A stretch of 10,867 nt of DNA, taken from assembly GCA_002707085.1 (NCBI GenBank), contig PALY01000127.1, positions 3,225-14,091 of the forward strand, read 5' to 3'. This document shows positions 1-6,698 of the stretch, piece by piece. The notes under the pieces were generated by a model. It saw nothing but the letters and a program-made list of their open reading frames with translations. It had not been told where the DNA came from and made no database searches. The stretch is from Deltaproteobacteria bacterium. Lineage in GTDB: Bacteria; Myxococcota_A; UBA796. Position 1 is the first letter of the stretch; every line of letters starts with the position of its first letter. A program made the position numbers and the translations under genes.

Positions 1-1214
1 TCTGCTGAATTCGCACCATCGAAAGTCACTTCAAGCGCTTTGCCCGACTCTCCCAAGTCCTTATCGAACTCGATAATGTTCATTCCCAAACTTTGGGGCC
101 TGTCGTCAGAATTGGCCTCACCATCGGCGGGTAGTTCATCCACATTATCCGCACGCTTGGCGTCCGTTAAGTACATACGATCGCGGTAGTCCATGACAGA
201 TGTTCTCGCGAGAAACTCTGCCATCAAGCCGTCGAAATCCTCTCCCACATCTTCAATGATGTCGGGCATCCACGCACAGTACTGACAACTGTAGGGACGG
301 GTCTCTTCCCAGGTTTCCTTGACCAGTTCGTTTCCTCCGACATGTTGATCGAGAAACATGCCCCAAATCCCCATTCCGTACGTGTGCCAAAACAAGTCTT
401 GGCTGCGACCGCCGCCAGCAGAAGCGTTCATGCCTAAATTCGGCGTTTGGCTGAACATGTACAGTGCAGTCGCCCAGTCATTGGCGTAGGGGTACACCAA
501 GTCTTCCACCCAAGTCGCTGTGGCTTCCCACCACCAGAACTCATGGGCGAAGCCGTAGGCGTACTGAATGGCATGGTGGAGCTCATGGCACGCCATGGTC
601 TTGTACCAATTGCCCGCATCAAAAGAGCCGGTACTGGCCACGACATACGGTCGGTAGCCTCCTGAACAATTGTCGACGGTCGTATAGGCTCCAGCGCCAC
701 CACCAATGTCGTCAATCATCACCAGCATCTTGAAACGATCAGACCCGCTGGGTTCTCTCCACCCAAGCTCGTTGATCTCAATTTCCCAGGACTCCTCAAG
801 AGAGTCAGCGAAAGCCTGCGCATCCGCTTCTGTTGCCATTCCATCATCCCACTGAACACTAAAATGTTCGGTGTCGATGTAGTTTTCTTTTTGATAGCCC
901 CAACAGGTTGCATTCTGACGGCCTTCTGGGGCCGGTGGGATTGGCTCCACCAAGTCTTCTTTGTACGGCGCCAACGCACCTGTGATCTCAATCTTTTCCG
1001 CGGGGCTAAACAATTCCCAATCTGTTTTGAGATCCATGATGAGACCCGTGAGGCACGTGCCTCGCTCGCCTGGAACGTGGACATGGTCCATGTGGTCTCG
1101 ATACCGAACCATCAAATCATTGTGTCGAACTCGCTCATCGTGAGAAAGTTCGACCGCAAATGTCGGTAAATTGAAACCGAACAAAAACAAGATCATCGTC
1201 GATAGTGACACCAT
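1..1214 (-). CDS. Secreted zinc metalloprotease (gluzincin-like, MXAN_6640-type), C-terminus beyond window
   Basis: The minus-strand frame stays open from an ATG at 1214 to the left edge, giving 404 residues with no stop seen. Residues 1-20 form a Sec signal peptide (hydrophobic core MILFLFGF, likely cut after TFA). The zinc site is visible: HELHH at residues 210-214 (ligands His210 and His214, catalytic Glu211), followed by WEATATWVED, where Glu230 sits where gluzincins place the third ligand. About 190 residues lie between the signal and the catalytic motif, possibly a propeptide. Several cysteines (54, 104, 183, 310, 313) fit an exported protein with disulfides. The motif HExxHxxQ plus a downstream E-A/G-T-A-T-W resembles putative metalloproteases of Myxococcus (MXAN_6640-type); this assignment is from memory. 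The start is supported by a GGGGGG purine run just upstream. It is transcribed divergently from tmk. Substrate unknown. Confidence 0.82.
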   Translation of the reverse strand, partial: MVSLSTMILFLFGFNLPTFAVELSHDERVRHNDLMVRYRDHMDHVHVPGERGTCLTGLIMDLKTDWELFSPAEKIEITGALAPYKEDLVEPIPPAPEGRQNATCWGYQKENYIDTEHFSVQWDDGMATEADAQAFADSLEESWEIEINELGWREPSGSDRFKMLVMIDDIGGGAGAYTTVDNCSGGYRPYVVASTGSFDAGNWYKTMACHELHHAIQYAYGFAHEFWWWEATATWVEDLVYPYANDWATALYMFSQTPNLGMNASAGGGRSQDLFWHTYGMGIWGMFLDQHVGGNELVKETWEETRPYSCQYCAWMPDIIEDVGEDFDGLMAEFLARTSVMDYRDRMYLTDAKRADNVDELPADGEANSDDRPQSLGMNIIEFDKDLGESGKALEVTFDGANSA

Positions 1215-1243
1215 CACATCCCCCCCTGGGCAGAATCCTTAGT

Positions 1244-1252
1244 ATTCTACCA
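1244..1252 (-). promoter_or_regulatory. Candidate extended -10 promoter for the metalloprotease gene
   Basis: Read on the minus strand, this stretch is TGGTAGAAT, which fits the extended -10 pattern TGn-TANAAT. It lies about 30 bases upstream of the ATG at 1214, giving a short predicted leader. No convincing -35 hexamer is present at 16-18 bases; a perfect TTGACA exists on the same strand but 28 bases away, too far to pair. The same spacer (1215-1325) must also hold the promoter for tmk on the plus strand, for which I see no clear hexamers. Assignment is by pattern only. Confidence 0.35.
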
Positions 1253-1325
1253 GAGTGTCGGATTCGCGTGAGCATCATGTCAATCCGCGAAGAAAGGATG
1301 GATCACTCCGGTTACAACAAGTGGC

Positions 1326-1952
1326 ATGAGCGCAATTTTTATCGCAGTTGAAGGTCTCGACGGTTCCGGCGGAACCACACAAACCCGCCTTTTGGCGGAA
1401 TGGTTTCGCGCCCGCGGCCACAATGAAGTTGCCACCACCAGCGAACCATCCACCGGACCAGTTGGGCGCTTTATTCGTACAGTTCTCGATCCAAACCACG
1501 AAGCTTCCGTCGTTGGAGACTCCGTTCTTCCCTTCCTCTTCGCCGGGGATCGCCGAGATCACCTGGACCGAGAGGTCATCCCCAGCCTCCAGCGTGGCGC
1601 CGCGGTCATCACGGACCGGTATTATCATTCCAGTTTGGCATATCAGTCCCTCGCGATTGGGCTGCCCGCTGTAGCCGCTCTAAACGAACGTTTCCGTCCA
1701 CCCGATGTCACCATCTTCCTGGATCTGGAACCCGAAGAAAGTCTCGCGCGCATTCTGGCCCGCGGAGCCACCTTAGAGCGCTTTGAGGCGCTCGACCGGC
1801 TCAGGGCCATCTACGAGGCGTATGAAGCCGTCTTGGTCCACTGTAGGGCTCGGGGTGAGCACATTGTACGCATTGATGCCCGAGGAACCATTGAAGAAGT
1901 CCACAAACGTGTCCTCGCTGCTGTCGAAGCCACCATGGAGAGCATGGCTTGA
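1326..1952 (+). CDS. tmk: Thymidylate kinase (dTMP kinase), variant P-loop without lysine
   Basis: Predicted to phosphorylate dTMP to dTDP in the cytoplasm, on the route to dTTP. The 208-residue length matches the family (about 200-215). Seen in order: N-terminal beta strand and P-loop EGLDGSGGTTQ (residues 9-19), an EP motif at 40-41, the DRYYHSSLAYQ signature (97-107) that positions the dTMP phosphate and base, the FLDL strand (131-134) and an arginine-bearing LID segment LARGATLERFE (144-154). The odd point is position 16: the Walker A lysine of GxDGxGKTTQ is glycine here, encoded by GGA. All other motifs are intact and the reading frame is clean, so this looks like a real family variant rather than a decayed gene. 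It is the first gene of the tmk-lipB-serS run. Its stop overlaps the lipB start by four bases. The ATG has only a weak upstream Shine-Dalgarno. Confidence 0.9.
   Translation: MSAIFIAVEGLDGSGGTTQTRLLAEWFRARGHNEVATTSEPSTGPVGRFIRTVLDPNHEASVVGDSVLPFLFAGDRRDHLDREVIPSLQRGAAVITDRYYHSSLAYQSLAIGLPAVAALNERFRPPDVTIFLDLEPEESLARILARGATLERFEALDRLRAIYEAYEAVLVHCRARGEHIVRIDARGTIEEVHKRVLAAVEATMESMA
1937..1942 (+). promoter_or_regulatory. Ribosome binding site selecting the TTG start of lipB
   Basis: GGAGAG, inside the last codons of tmk, lies six bases upstream of the TTG at 1949. This spacing, together with LipB homology beginning before the first in-frame ATG (1973), supports TTG initiation and translational coupling to tmk. 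Confidence 0.6.
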
Positions 1953-2578
1953 ACATCATCGACTTGGGGCGGATGGAGTACAGTGCCGCCGTTGAAACAA
2001 TGCGGACGACCCTACAGGAGCGCATAAACGGCGAAATTCCAGACACCCTGCTGTTGTGTGAACACGACCCTGTGTACACCATCGGGCGCACCCGAGGTGC
2101 ACAGTCCAATGTTGTGGCACCCGGAGATGTTCCGGTCATCGAAGTCTCCCGCGGCGGAGATGTCACCTTCCATGGACCGGGACAAATTGTGGGGTACCCC
2201 ATTTTCCAACTTCCAGAACACCGACACGACCTCCATGGATTCATGGGTGGCTTAGAAGAAATGATGATTCGAACCCTGGCCCATTTCGATGTGAAGGGCG
2301 TTCGAGATGACCGCAATACTGGCGTATGGGTCAACGGTTCAAAAATAATGGCGATTGGGATTGGCGCAAAAAGGTGGGTGACTTGGCATGGTTTTGCCCT
2401 CAACCACACCGTCGATCTGGATTTTTTTCGCCAAATCAACCCATGTGGAATGGATGCCAATCTGGTGACCCGTATGGCTGACCACCTCGACCCACTGCCC
2501 AACCGAGAGGCCGTCACCACAATCATCACCAAAGAGTTGATGACATGGTGGGAAGACTGGACCGCTCCAAGAGGATAG
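1949..2578 (+). CDS. lipB: Lipoyl(octanoyl) transferase LipB
   Basis: Transfers the octanoyl group from octanoyl-ACP to a lysine of lipoyl-domain apoproteins (2-oxoacid dehydrogenase E2 subunits, glycine cleavage H protein), the first step of endogenous lipoate synthesis; LipA then inserts sulfur. The 209-residue protein has the family signature [17 protein letters not shown] (68-84), the catalytic lysine in GSKIMAIGI (Lys132), the WHGFALN block (146-152) and the catalytic cysteine in NPCGM (Cys166). This is the Lys/Cys dyad known for LipB. The start is TTG at 1949, overlapping the tmk stop. The next in-frame ATG (codon 9) would delete the conserved IDLGRMEY start of the family, so TTG is preferred. 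It is followed after 23 bases by serS. lipA is not in the window. Confidence 0.95.
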   Translation: MNIIDLGRMEYSAAVETMRTTLQERINGEIPDTLLLCEHDPVYTIGRTRGAQSNVVAPGDVPVIEVSRGGDVTFHGPGQIVGYPIFQLPEHRHDLHGFMGGLEEMMIRTLAHFDVKGVRDDRNTGVWVNGSKIMAIGIGAKRWVTWHGFALNHTVDLDFFRQINPCGMDANLVTRMADHLDPLPNREAVTTIITKELMTWWEDWTAPRG

Positions 2579-2591
2579 ATGGCCAGCCTCC

Positions 2592-2596
2592 GGAGG
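2592..2596 (+). promoter_or_regulatory. Ribosome binding site defining the serS start
   Basis: GGAGG lies five bases upstream of the ATG at 2602. An in-frame upstream start at 2545 would overlap lipB and add 19 residues unlike SerRS N-termini, so 2602 is the likely start. Confidence 0.75.
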
Positions 2597-2601
2597 CACC
2601 G

Positions 2602-3909
2602 ATGCTCGATCGCCGATTCATCACAGAACAACCCGACGTGGTTCGTGCAAGCTTGACCAAACGCAATGCGGATGAGGGTACCCTTTCCGCGTTGGAACAA
2701 ATCATTGAAATGGATCAACACCGCAAGAGTGTGAATACCGAAACAGACGAACTTCGGGCCACCCGCAATTCTCTAAGCCGACAAATCGGCCCCCTGATGC
2801 AACAAGGGAAACGCGATGAAGCAGAACCCCTCAAAGCCCAGGTAAAGGCACAGGGTGACCGTTTGGCCGCCTTGGAGACACAACTCAAAGAGTTGGAAGA
2901 ATCTCAGACTGCACTGCTGATGACCATTCCAAACCTACTGGATGAGCGTGTACCAGCGGGAACATCAGAAGACGACAACGCTGTGTTGCGGACATGGGGA
3001 GAACCAAAGCCTCTCGACTTTGAAGCCAAAGATCACCACGACATTGGAACCGAACTCGGAATCCTTGATTTTCCAGCAGCCGCAAAAATATCAGGGGCGC
3101 GATTCAGTGTTCTTACGGGTGCAGGGGCGCGTTTAGAACGCGCCCTCATCAACTGGTTTGTCGATCAGGGCATCGACAACGGGTACCGAGAAGTCATGGT
3201 CCCCTACATTGTGAGCCGTTCAGCAATGACCGGTACAGGACAGTTGCCAAAATTTGAGGATGACGCATTCAAGGTCAACCATGATGTGGCAGGTGAAGAT
3301 GCCTTCCTGATTTCCACCGCGGAAATACCCGTAACGAACCTTCATCGTGACGAAATCATCAGTGAAGATGACCTTCCCATCAAATACGTTTGCTTTACTC
3401 CATGCTTTCGGGCGGAAGCTGGAAGCTATGGAAAGGACACTCGCGGCCTGATCCGCCAACATCAGTTTCATAAAGTCGAAATGGTGAAAATTGTCACCCC
3501 AGAGAGTGCAACTGAAGAGCATGAGTCCCTGACTCGAAACGCCGAAGAATTGCTTCAAGCGCTTGGTCTCCCGTACAGAACCATGGTTTTGTGTGGTGGC
3601 GATGTCGGATTCACGGCTCGTATTTGCTACGATATTGAAGTCTGGCTGCCCGGTCAGGGCGCTTTTCGAGAAATTTCTAGCTGTTCACATTTTGGCGATT
3701 TTCAGTCTCGTCGAGCAAAAATTCGCTATCGCCGATCAGAAGGTGGAAAACCGGTTCTAGCCCATACCATCAACGGTTCTGGGCTTGCTGTAGGCCGAAC
3801 TTTGGTGGCAATTCTTGAAAATTACCAGCAGGCAGATGGCTCCGTAATCGTGCCCGATGTTCTACGACCTTACATGGGAGGGCTTGACCGAATCACGGCT
3901 GTCGAATAA
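2602..3909 (+). CDS. serS: Seryl-tRNA synthetase
   Basis: Class II aminoacyl-tRNA synthetase that charges tRNA-Ser (and tRNA-Sec where present) with serine. At 435 residues it is normal length for bacterial SerRS. The N-terminus starts [15 protein letters not shown], as is typical. Residues about 28-105 are a charged, heptad-rich antiparallel coiled-coil arm that grips the long variable arm of tRNA-Ser. Class II motif 1 lies around 175-203 ([14 protein letters not shown] to PYIV). The serine-binding TAE loop is at 239-241. Motif 2 runs from FRAEAGS (269-275) to QFHKVEMV (288-295), and motif 3 is [16 protein letters not shown] (391-406). The start at 2602 follows a good GGAGG; the frame remains open upstream into lipB but without homology. 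Two tRNA-Ser genes follow 17 bases after the stop, so synthetase and substrates may share a transcript. Confidence 0.97.
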   Translation: MLDRRFITEQPDVVRASLTKRNADEGTLSALEQIIEMDQHRKSVNTETDELRATRNSLSRQIGPLMQQGKRDEAEPLKAQVKAQGDRLAALETQLKELEESQTALLMTIPNLLDERVPAGTSEDDNAVLRTWGEPKPLDFEAKDHHDIGTELGILDFPAAAKISGARFSVLTGAGARLERALINWFVDQGIDNGYREVMVPYIVSRSAMTGTGQLPKFEDDAFKVNHDVAGEDAFLISTAEIPVTNLHRDEIISEDDLPIKYVCFTPCFRAEAGSYGKDTRGLIRQHQFHKVEMVKIVTPESATEEHESLTRNAEELLQALGLPYRTMVLCGGDVGFTARICYDIEVWLPGQGAFREISSCSHFGDFQSRRAKIRYRRSEGGKPVLAHTINGSGLAVGRTLVAILENYQQADGSVIVPDVLRPYMGGLDRITAVE

Positions 3910-3926
3910 TCACCCGCTGCCTTGTC

Positions 3927-4011
3927 GGAGGCGTGGCCGAGTGGTCGAAGGCATCGGTTTTGAAAACCGACGACTTGAAAGGGTCCGGGGGTTCGAATCC
4001 CTCCGCCTCCG
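3927..4011 (+). tRNA. tRNA-Ser (anticodon UGA)
   Basis: A full cloverleaf with a long class II variable arm. The acceptor GGAGGCG (3927-3933) pairs perfectly with CGCCTCC (4004-4010), and the discriminator is G as expected for serine. The anticodon stem TCGGT/ACCGA encloses loop TTTGAAA with anticodon TGA at 3961-3963. The T loop TTCGAAT is flanked by GGGGG/CCCTC. The 3' CCA is not encoded (CAT follows), unlike the next two tRNAs. It reads UCA and, by wobble, other UCN codons. It begins 17 bases after the serS stop. Confidence 0.97.
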
Positions 4012-4039
4012 CATCCCTTGTTCTTTAAACATTGTTATG

Positions 4040-4131
4040 GGAGACGTGACCGAGTGGCCGAAGGTGCTCGATTGCTAATCGAGTGTGGGATGAGAATTCT
4101 ACCGAGGGTTCAAATCCCTCCGTCTCCGCCA
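4040..4131 (+). tRNA. tRNA-Ser (anticodon GCU)
   Basis: A class II cloverleaf. The acceptor GGAGACG (4040-4046) pairs with CGTCTCC (4121-4127), with discriminator G4128 and an encoded CCA at 4129-4131. The anticodon stem CTCGA/TCGAG encloses loop TTGCTAA with anticodon GCT at 4074-4076, reading AGU/AGC. The long variable arm (about 4084-4103) can form a six-pair stem with wobbles. The T arm is GAGGG-TTCAAAT-CCCTC. It lies 28 bases after tRNA-Ser(UGA), in the same likely transcript. Confidence 0.97.
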
Positions 4132-4147
4132 CTACATATGAAGAAAT

Positions 4148-4224
4148 GCACCCTTAGCTCAGCTGGATAGAGCGTCTGGCTACGGACCAGAAGGCCGGGA
4201 GTTCGAATCTCTCAGGGTGCGCCA
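4148..4224 (+). tRNA. tRNA-Arg (anticodon ACG)
   Basis: A class I cloverleaf. The acceptor GCACCCT (4148-4154) pairs with AGGGTGC (4214-4220), with discriminator G4221 and an encoded CCA at 4222-4224. The D arm is GCTC/GAGC. The anticodon stem TCTGG/CCAGA carries anticodon ACG at 4182-4184. In bacteria A34 of this tRNA is normally converted to inosine by TadA so that it reads CGU, CGC and CGA. It is the last gene before the terminator hairpin. Confidence 0.97.
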
Positions 4225-4227
4225 TCT

Positions 4228-4256
4228 CCCCTCGTCGCTATGCGGCGAGGGGTTTT
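4228..4256 (+). terminator. Rho-independent terminator after the serS-tRNA cluster
   Basis: CCCCTCGTCGC (4228-4238) pairs with GCGGCGAGGGG (4242-4252) as an 11-bp stem containing one T-G wobble. The loop is TAT and a TTTT run follows (4253-4256). It starts four bases after the tRNA-Arg CCA. The opposite strand has no U-tract after the hairpin, so it should stop only plus-strand transcription. Confidence 0.9.
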
Positions 4257-4283
4257 CGGCTTTTAGGACCCAACAACTGTGTT

Positions 4284-5477
4284 TTAAATGACGCCCAGTT
4301 CTCGGCCCACTTCCGTGAAAGCACGAACAGCTTGGTCGATATGCTCAGACGAATGCCCCGCAGATAGTTGTACTCGTATTCGAGCCTGACCTTTCGGAAC
4401 GACCGGAAAGCTAAATCCAATGACATAGATTCCGCGGGCCAACAAGGCATCCGCCATCGTAGCCGCCAGCCGTGCTTCTCCAAGCATGATGGGAACGATT
4501 GGGTGTACACCTGGGCGAATGTTGAACCCTGATTGCGTCATTGCCTCTCTGAAATGCATCGTGTTTGCTTCCAGCTTGTCTCTTCGTTCCGTGGTCGCTG
4601 AAAGCATTTCAAATGCCTTGATCGCAGCACCCACAATCGCCGGCGCTACCGTGTTTGAAAACAGGTACGGGCGCGAACGCTGACGCAACATTTCCACGAT
4701 TTCCTTCCGACCGGATGTGAACCCACCTGAAGCACCGCCCAGGGCTTTGCCCAACGTCGATGTCACTACATCAACGCGACCCATGACCCCACAATGCTCA
4801 ATGGAACCTCTACCCGTTTTGCCTGTAAATCCAGTTGCATGGGAATCGTCCACCATGACGAGAGCGCCATACTGATCGGCCAAATCACAGATTTCTCCCA
4901 ATGGTGCAATGTCTCCATCCATGGAGAACACCCCGTCGGTGGCAATCATGATCTTTTTGGCACCCACTTCTTTGGCGGCTTGGAGTTGCGCTTCCAAATC
5001 AGCCATATCCATATGGATGAAACGATAACGTTTCGCCTTGCATAGACGAATTCCGTCAATGATGGATGCATGATTCAGCGCATCAGAAATGATCGCATCT
5101 TCGGGTCCCAAAATGGTTTCAAAAAGGCCCGCATTGGCATCAAAACAACTGGTATAAAGAATGGTGTCATCGGTTTGAAGAAAGCGACTTACCGCACCCT
5201 CCAACTCTTTGTGCTGGTCTTGTGTCCCACAAATGAACCGGACAGATGAGAGTCCAAAACCATACTGGTCCATGGCGGATTTGGCCGCTTCAATCAACTC
5301 AGGGTTGTTGGACAATCCCAGGTAATTGTTGGCACAAAAGTTCAGTACCTCTTCTCCGGTACTGACGGTAATGTTGGCCGCCTGGTCGGACACGATGATT
5401 CGTTCATTCTTGTACAGGCCCGCATCGCGAATGCTTTCCAAGTCTGCCGTTAGTGCGTCTTTTACTGTTCCATACAT
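4284..5477 (-). CDS. kbl: Glycine C-acetyltransferase (2-amino-3-ketobutyrate CoA ligase)
   Basis: A PLP enzyme of the alpha-oxoamine synthase family that cleaves 2-amino-3-oxobutyrate with CoA to glycine and acetyl-CoA, the second step of threonine catabolism. Its 397 residues nearly equal the E. coli enzyme (398). Visible features: [11 protein letters not shown] (46-56) near the N-terminus, substrate-positioning [17 protein letters not shown] (77-93), NHAS with the PLP-stacking His136, VDDSHATGF (209-217) with Asp210 and His213 for cofactor binding, and the Schiff-base lysine Lys244 in [13 protein letters not shown], the same position as in E. coli. The glycine-rich HATGF and GKALGG context separates Kbl from BioF and HemA, though BioF is the nearest alternative. 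It starts 15 bases after tdh, with AGGAG upstream of its ATG, so the two are almost surely co-transcribed. Confidence 0.95.
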   Translation of the reverse strand: MYGTVKDALTADLESIRDAGLYKNERIIVSDQAANITVSTGEEVLNFCANNYLGLSNNPELIEAAKSAMDQYGFGLSSVRFICGTQDQHKELEGAVSRFLQTDDTILYTSCFDANAGLFETILGPEDAIISDALNHASIIDGIRLCKAKRYRFIHMDMADLEAQLQAAKEVGAKKIMIATDGVFSMDGDIAPLGEICDLADQYGALVMVDDSHATGFTGKTGRGSIEHCGVMGRVDVVTSTLGKALGGASGGFTSGRKEIVEMLRQRSRPYLFSNTVAPAIVGAAIKAFEMLSATTERRDKLEANTMHFREAMTQSGFNIRPGVHPIVPIMLGEARLAATMADALLARGIYVIGFSFPVVPKGQARIRVQLSAGHSSEHIDQAVRAFTEVGRELGVI

Positions 5478-5492
5478 GGCTTAAGTCTCCTG

Positions 5493-6665
5493 TCACCCAC
5501 GGAATCGAATAACGACCTTGGGGTGGTTTTGAATCGCTTGTTCGAAGCTGTTTCGTTCCCACGAATCAATATCAACCAGCGTGCCTTCACCTTTGTTGAG
5601 TATCACATCCCAGATTGCATCTTGAATGCCGTTGGACTGGGTTTCCAGAAGGTTCCGAGTAATCTCCCAGGTACCAAAAATCTGTCTGCCAACAACACCA
5701 TGCAGCTGCATTCCATCCATGATGACCCGATGTGAATCCTCTACAACAGCGTGGCCGTTCTTCACACCAAACAAGACAACATCACCACCACGGCGGGTGA
5801 TCTTGATCGCATTGTTCAATGCAGAGTTGAAGCCCGCCATCTCCATCGCCACATCCACACCGATCCCATCGGTGAGTTCCATGACTTTTTCTCGAAGAGC
5901 GGGATCGGAACGCCAAGGCTCGTCTTCGGGGGGCATACCCGGCGTCAATACGGCATCACAACCCAGCCGGCGAGCAAGCTCCGCGTGGTGGGGGTCCGGT
6001 TCCACGCCAATGATTTTGGAAGCGCCCATACCTCGAGCAATCAAAATCGCGAACAAGCCAATCGTTCCGCAGCCAATGACAGCCACCGTTTTTCCACGCA
6101 AATCGCGGACCTGACAGGCGTGTACAGCATTCCCGAAGGGTTCTTGAATGGCGGCGACCTCTGGCCGAATCAAATCCACATTGGTGGGCCACAACGCCTT
6201 CGCAGGCAACTTCACATATTCAGCAAAACAACCATCTTGAGAAATGCCGATAATCTTGTCCCGGGCGCATACGTGGTAGTCTCCCAAGCGACATTGGTGA
6301 CATGTACCACACACAATATGGCTCTCTGTGGAGACTACATCTCCGGTCTTGTACCCATATTTAGGTGCGACACGTGACCCCATGGATACGATTTCGCCCA
6401 ACAGTTCGTGGCCCACTATCCGTGTAGATTTACCCTCATCTGCAAGCGACCCCTGAATCATGTCACCAAAGGATTTACGCCACCAGATCCCTCGATCAGA
6501 GCCGCAAAAGCCCGCGTACTGAACTCGAATGATCACATTGGAGCGGTCCGCACCATTTGGCTCATCGAGTTTCGGCACAGCAATCTGTTCTTTGACAAGA
6601 CCTGTCGAGGAATCCCAGTCCTCTCTGTCTTTATCAAAGGTCAAGGCCCACATTGTTTCACTCAT
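5493..6665 (-). CDS. tdh: L-threonine 3-dehydrogenase-like zinc MDR enzyme
   Basis: A zinc-dependent medium-chain dehydrogenase, predicted to oxidise L-threonine with NAD+ to 2-amino-3-oxobutyrate, the substrate of Kbl encoded next. Seen: catalytic zinc residues Cys54 (GFCGSD) and His85-Glu86 (VGHE); structural zinc cysteines 119, 122, 125 and 133 (CGTCHQC to HVC); the TESHIVCG block (113-120); EPFGNAVHA (175-183), close to the GNAVH signature of Tdh; a Rossmann GCGTIG (198-203) followed by acidic Glu222, which favours NAD over NADP; and VGRQIFGTWE, comparable to the GREMFETW of Tdh. At 390 residues it is longer than E. coli Tdh (341). The extra length lies around residues 60-82 and 235-255. 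The pairing with kbl is the strongest functional evidence; another polyol or alcohol MDR is possible. The gene order is tdh then kbl, reversed from E. coli. Confidence 0.85.
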   Translation of the reverse strand: MSETMWALTFDKDREDWDSSTGLVKEQIAVPKLDEPNGADRSNVIIRVQYAGFCGSDRGIWWRKSFGDMIQGSLADEGKSTRIVGHELLGEIVSMGSRVAPKYGYKTGDVVSTESHIVCGTCHQCRLGDYHVCARDKIIGISQDGCFAEYVKLPAKALWPTNVDLIRPEVAAIQEPFGNAVHACQVRDLRGKTVAVIGCGTIGLFAILIARGMGASKIIGVEPDPHHAELARRLGCDAVLTPGMPPEDEPWRSDPALREKVMELTDGIGVDVAMEMAGFNSALNNAIKITRRGGDVVLFGVKNGHAVVEDSHRVIMDGMQLHGVVGRQIFGTWEITRNLLETQSNGIQDAIWDVILNKGEGTLVDIDSWERNSFEQAIQNHPKVVIRFRG

Positions 6666-6698
6666 GCTGCCCCCTACCCATCATGGGCGTTCTATCAT

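Noticed and set aside
434-1084. Two shorter minus-strand frames within the left-edge gene
   Set aside because: They are out of frame with the 404-codon metalloprotease reading frame that carries a signal peptide and HExxH motif; their composition (many Arg, Ser, Trp) looks non-coding.
1232-1248. Inverted repeat AGAAT-N7-ATTCT in the tmk/metalloprotease spacer
   Set aside because: Five-base arms in a short spacer are likely by chance; it overlaps the candidate -10 and could be an operator, but there is no second copy to support this.
1801-2721. Long minus-strand open frame (306 codons) opposite tmk, lipB and serS
   Set aside because: It overlaps three genes with clear family signatures, has biased composition rich in Arg, Ser and Cys, and shows no recognisable domain; it is an antisense shadow.
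6677-6687. Palindrome CCCATCATGGG between the outer-membrane gene and tdh
   Set aside because: The stem is only five bases, with no U-tract on either strand, so it is not a credible terminator; probably chance next to the tdh ribosome site.
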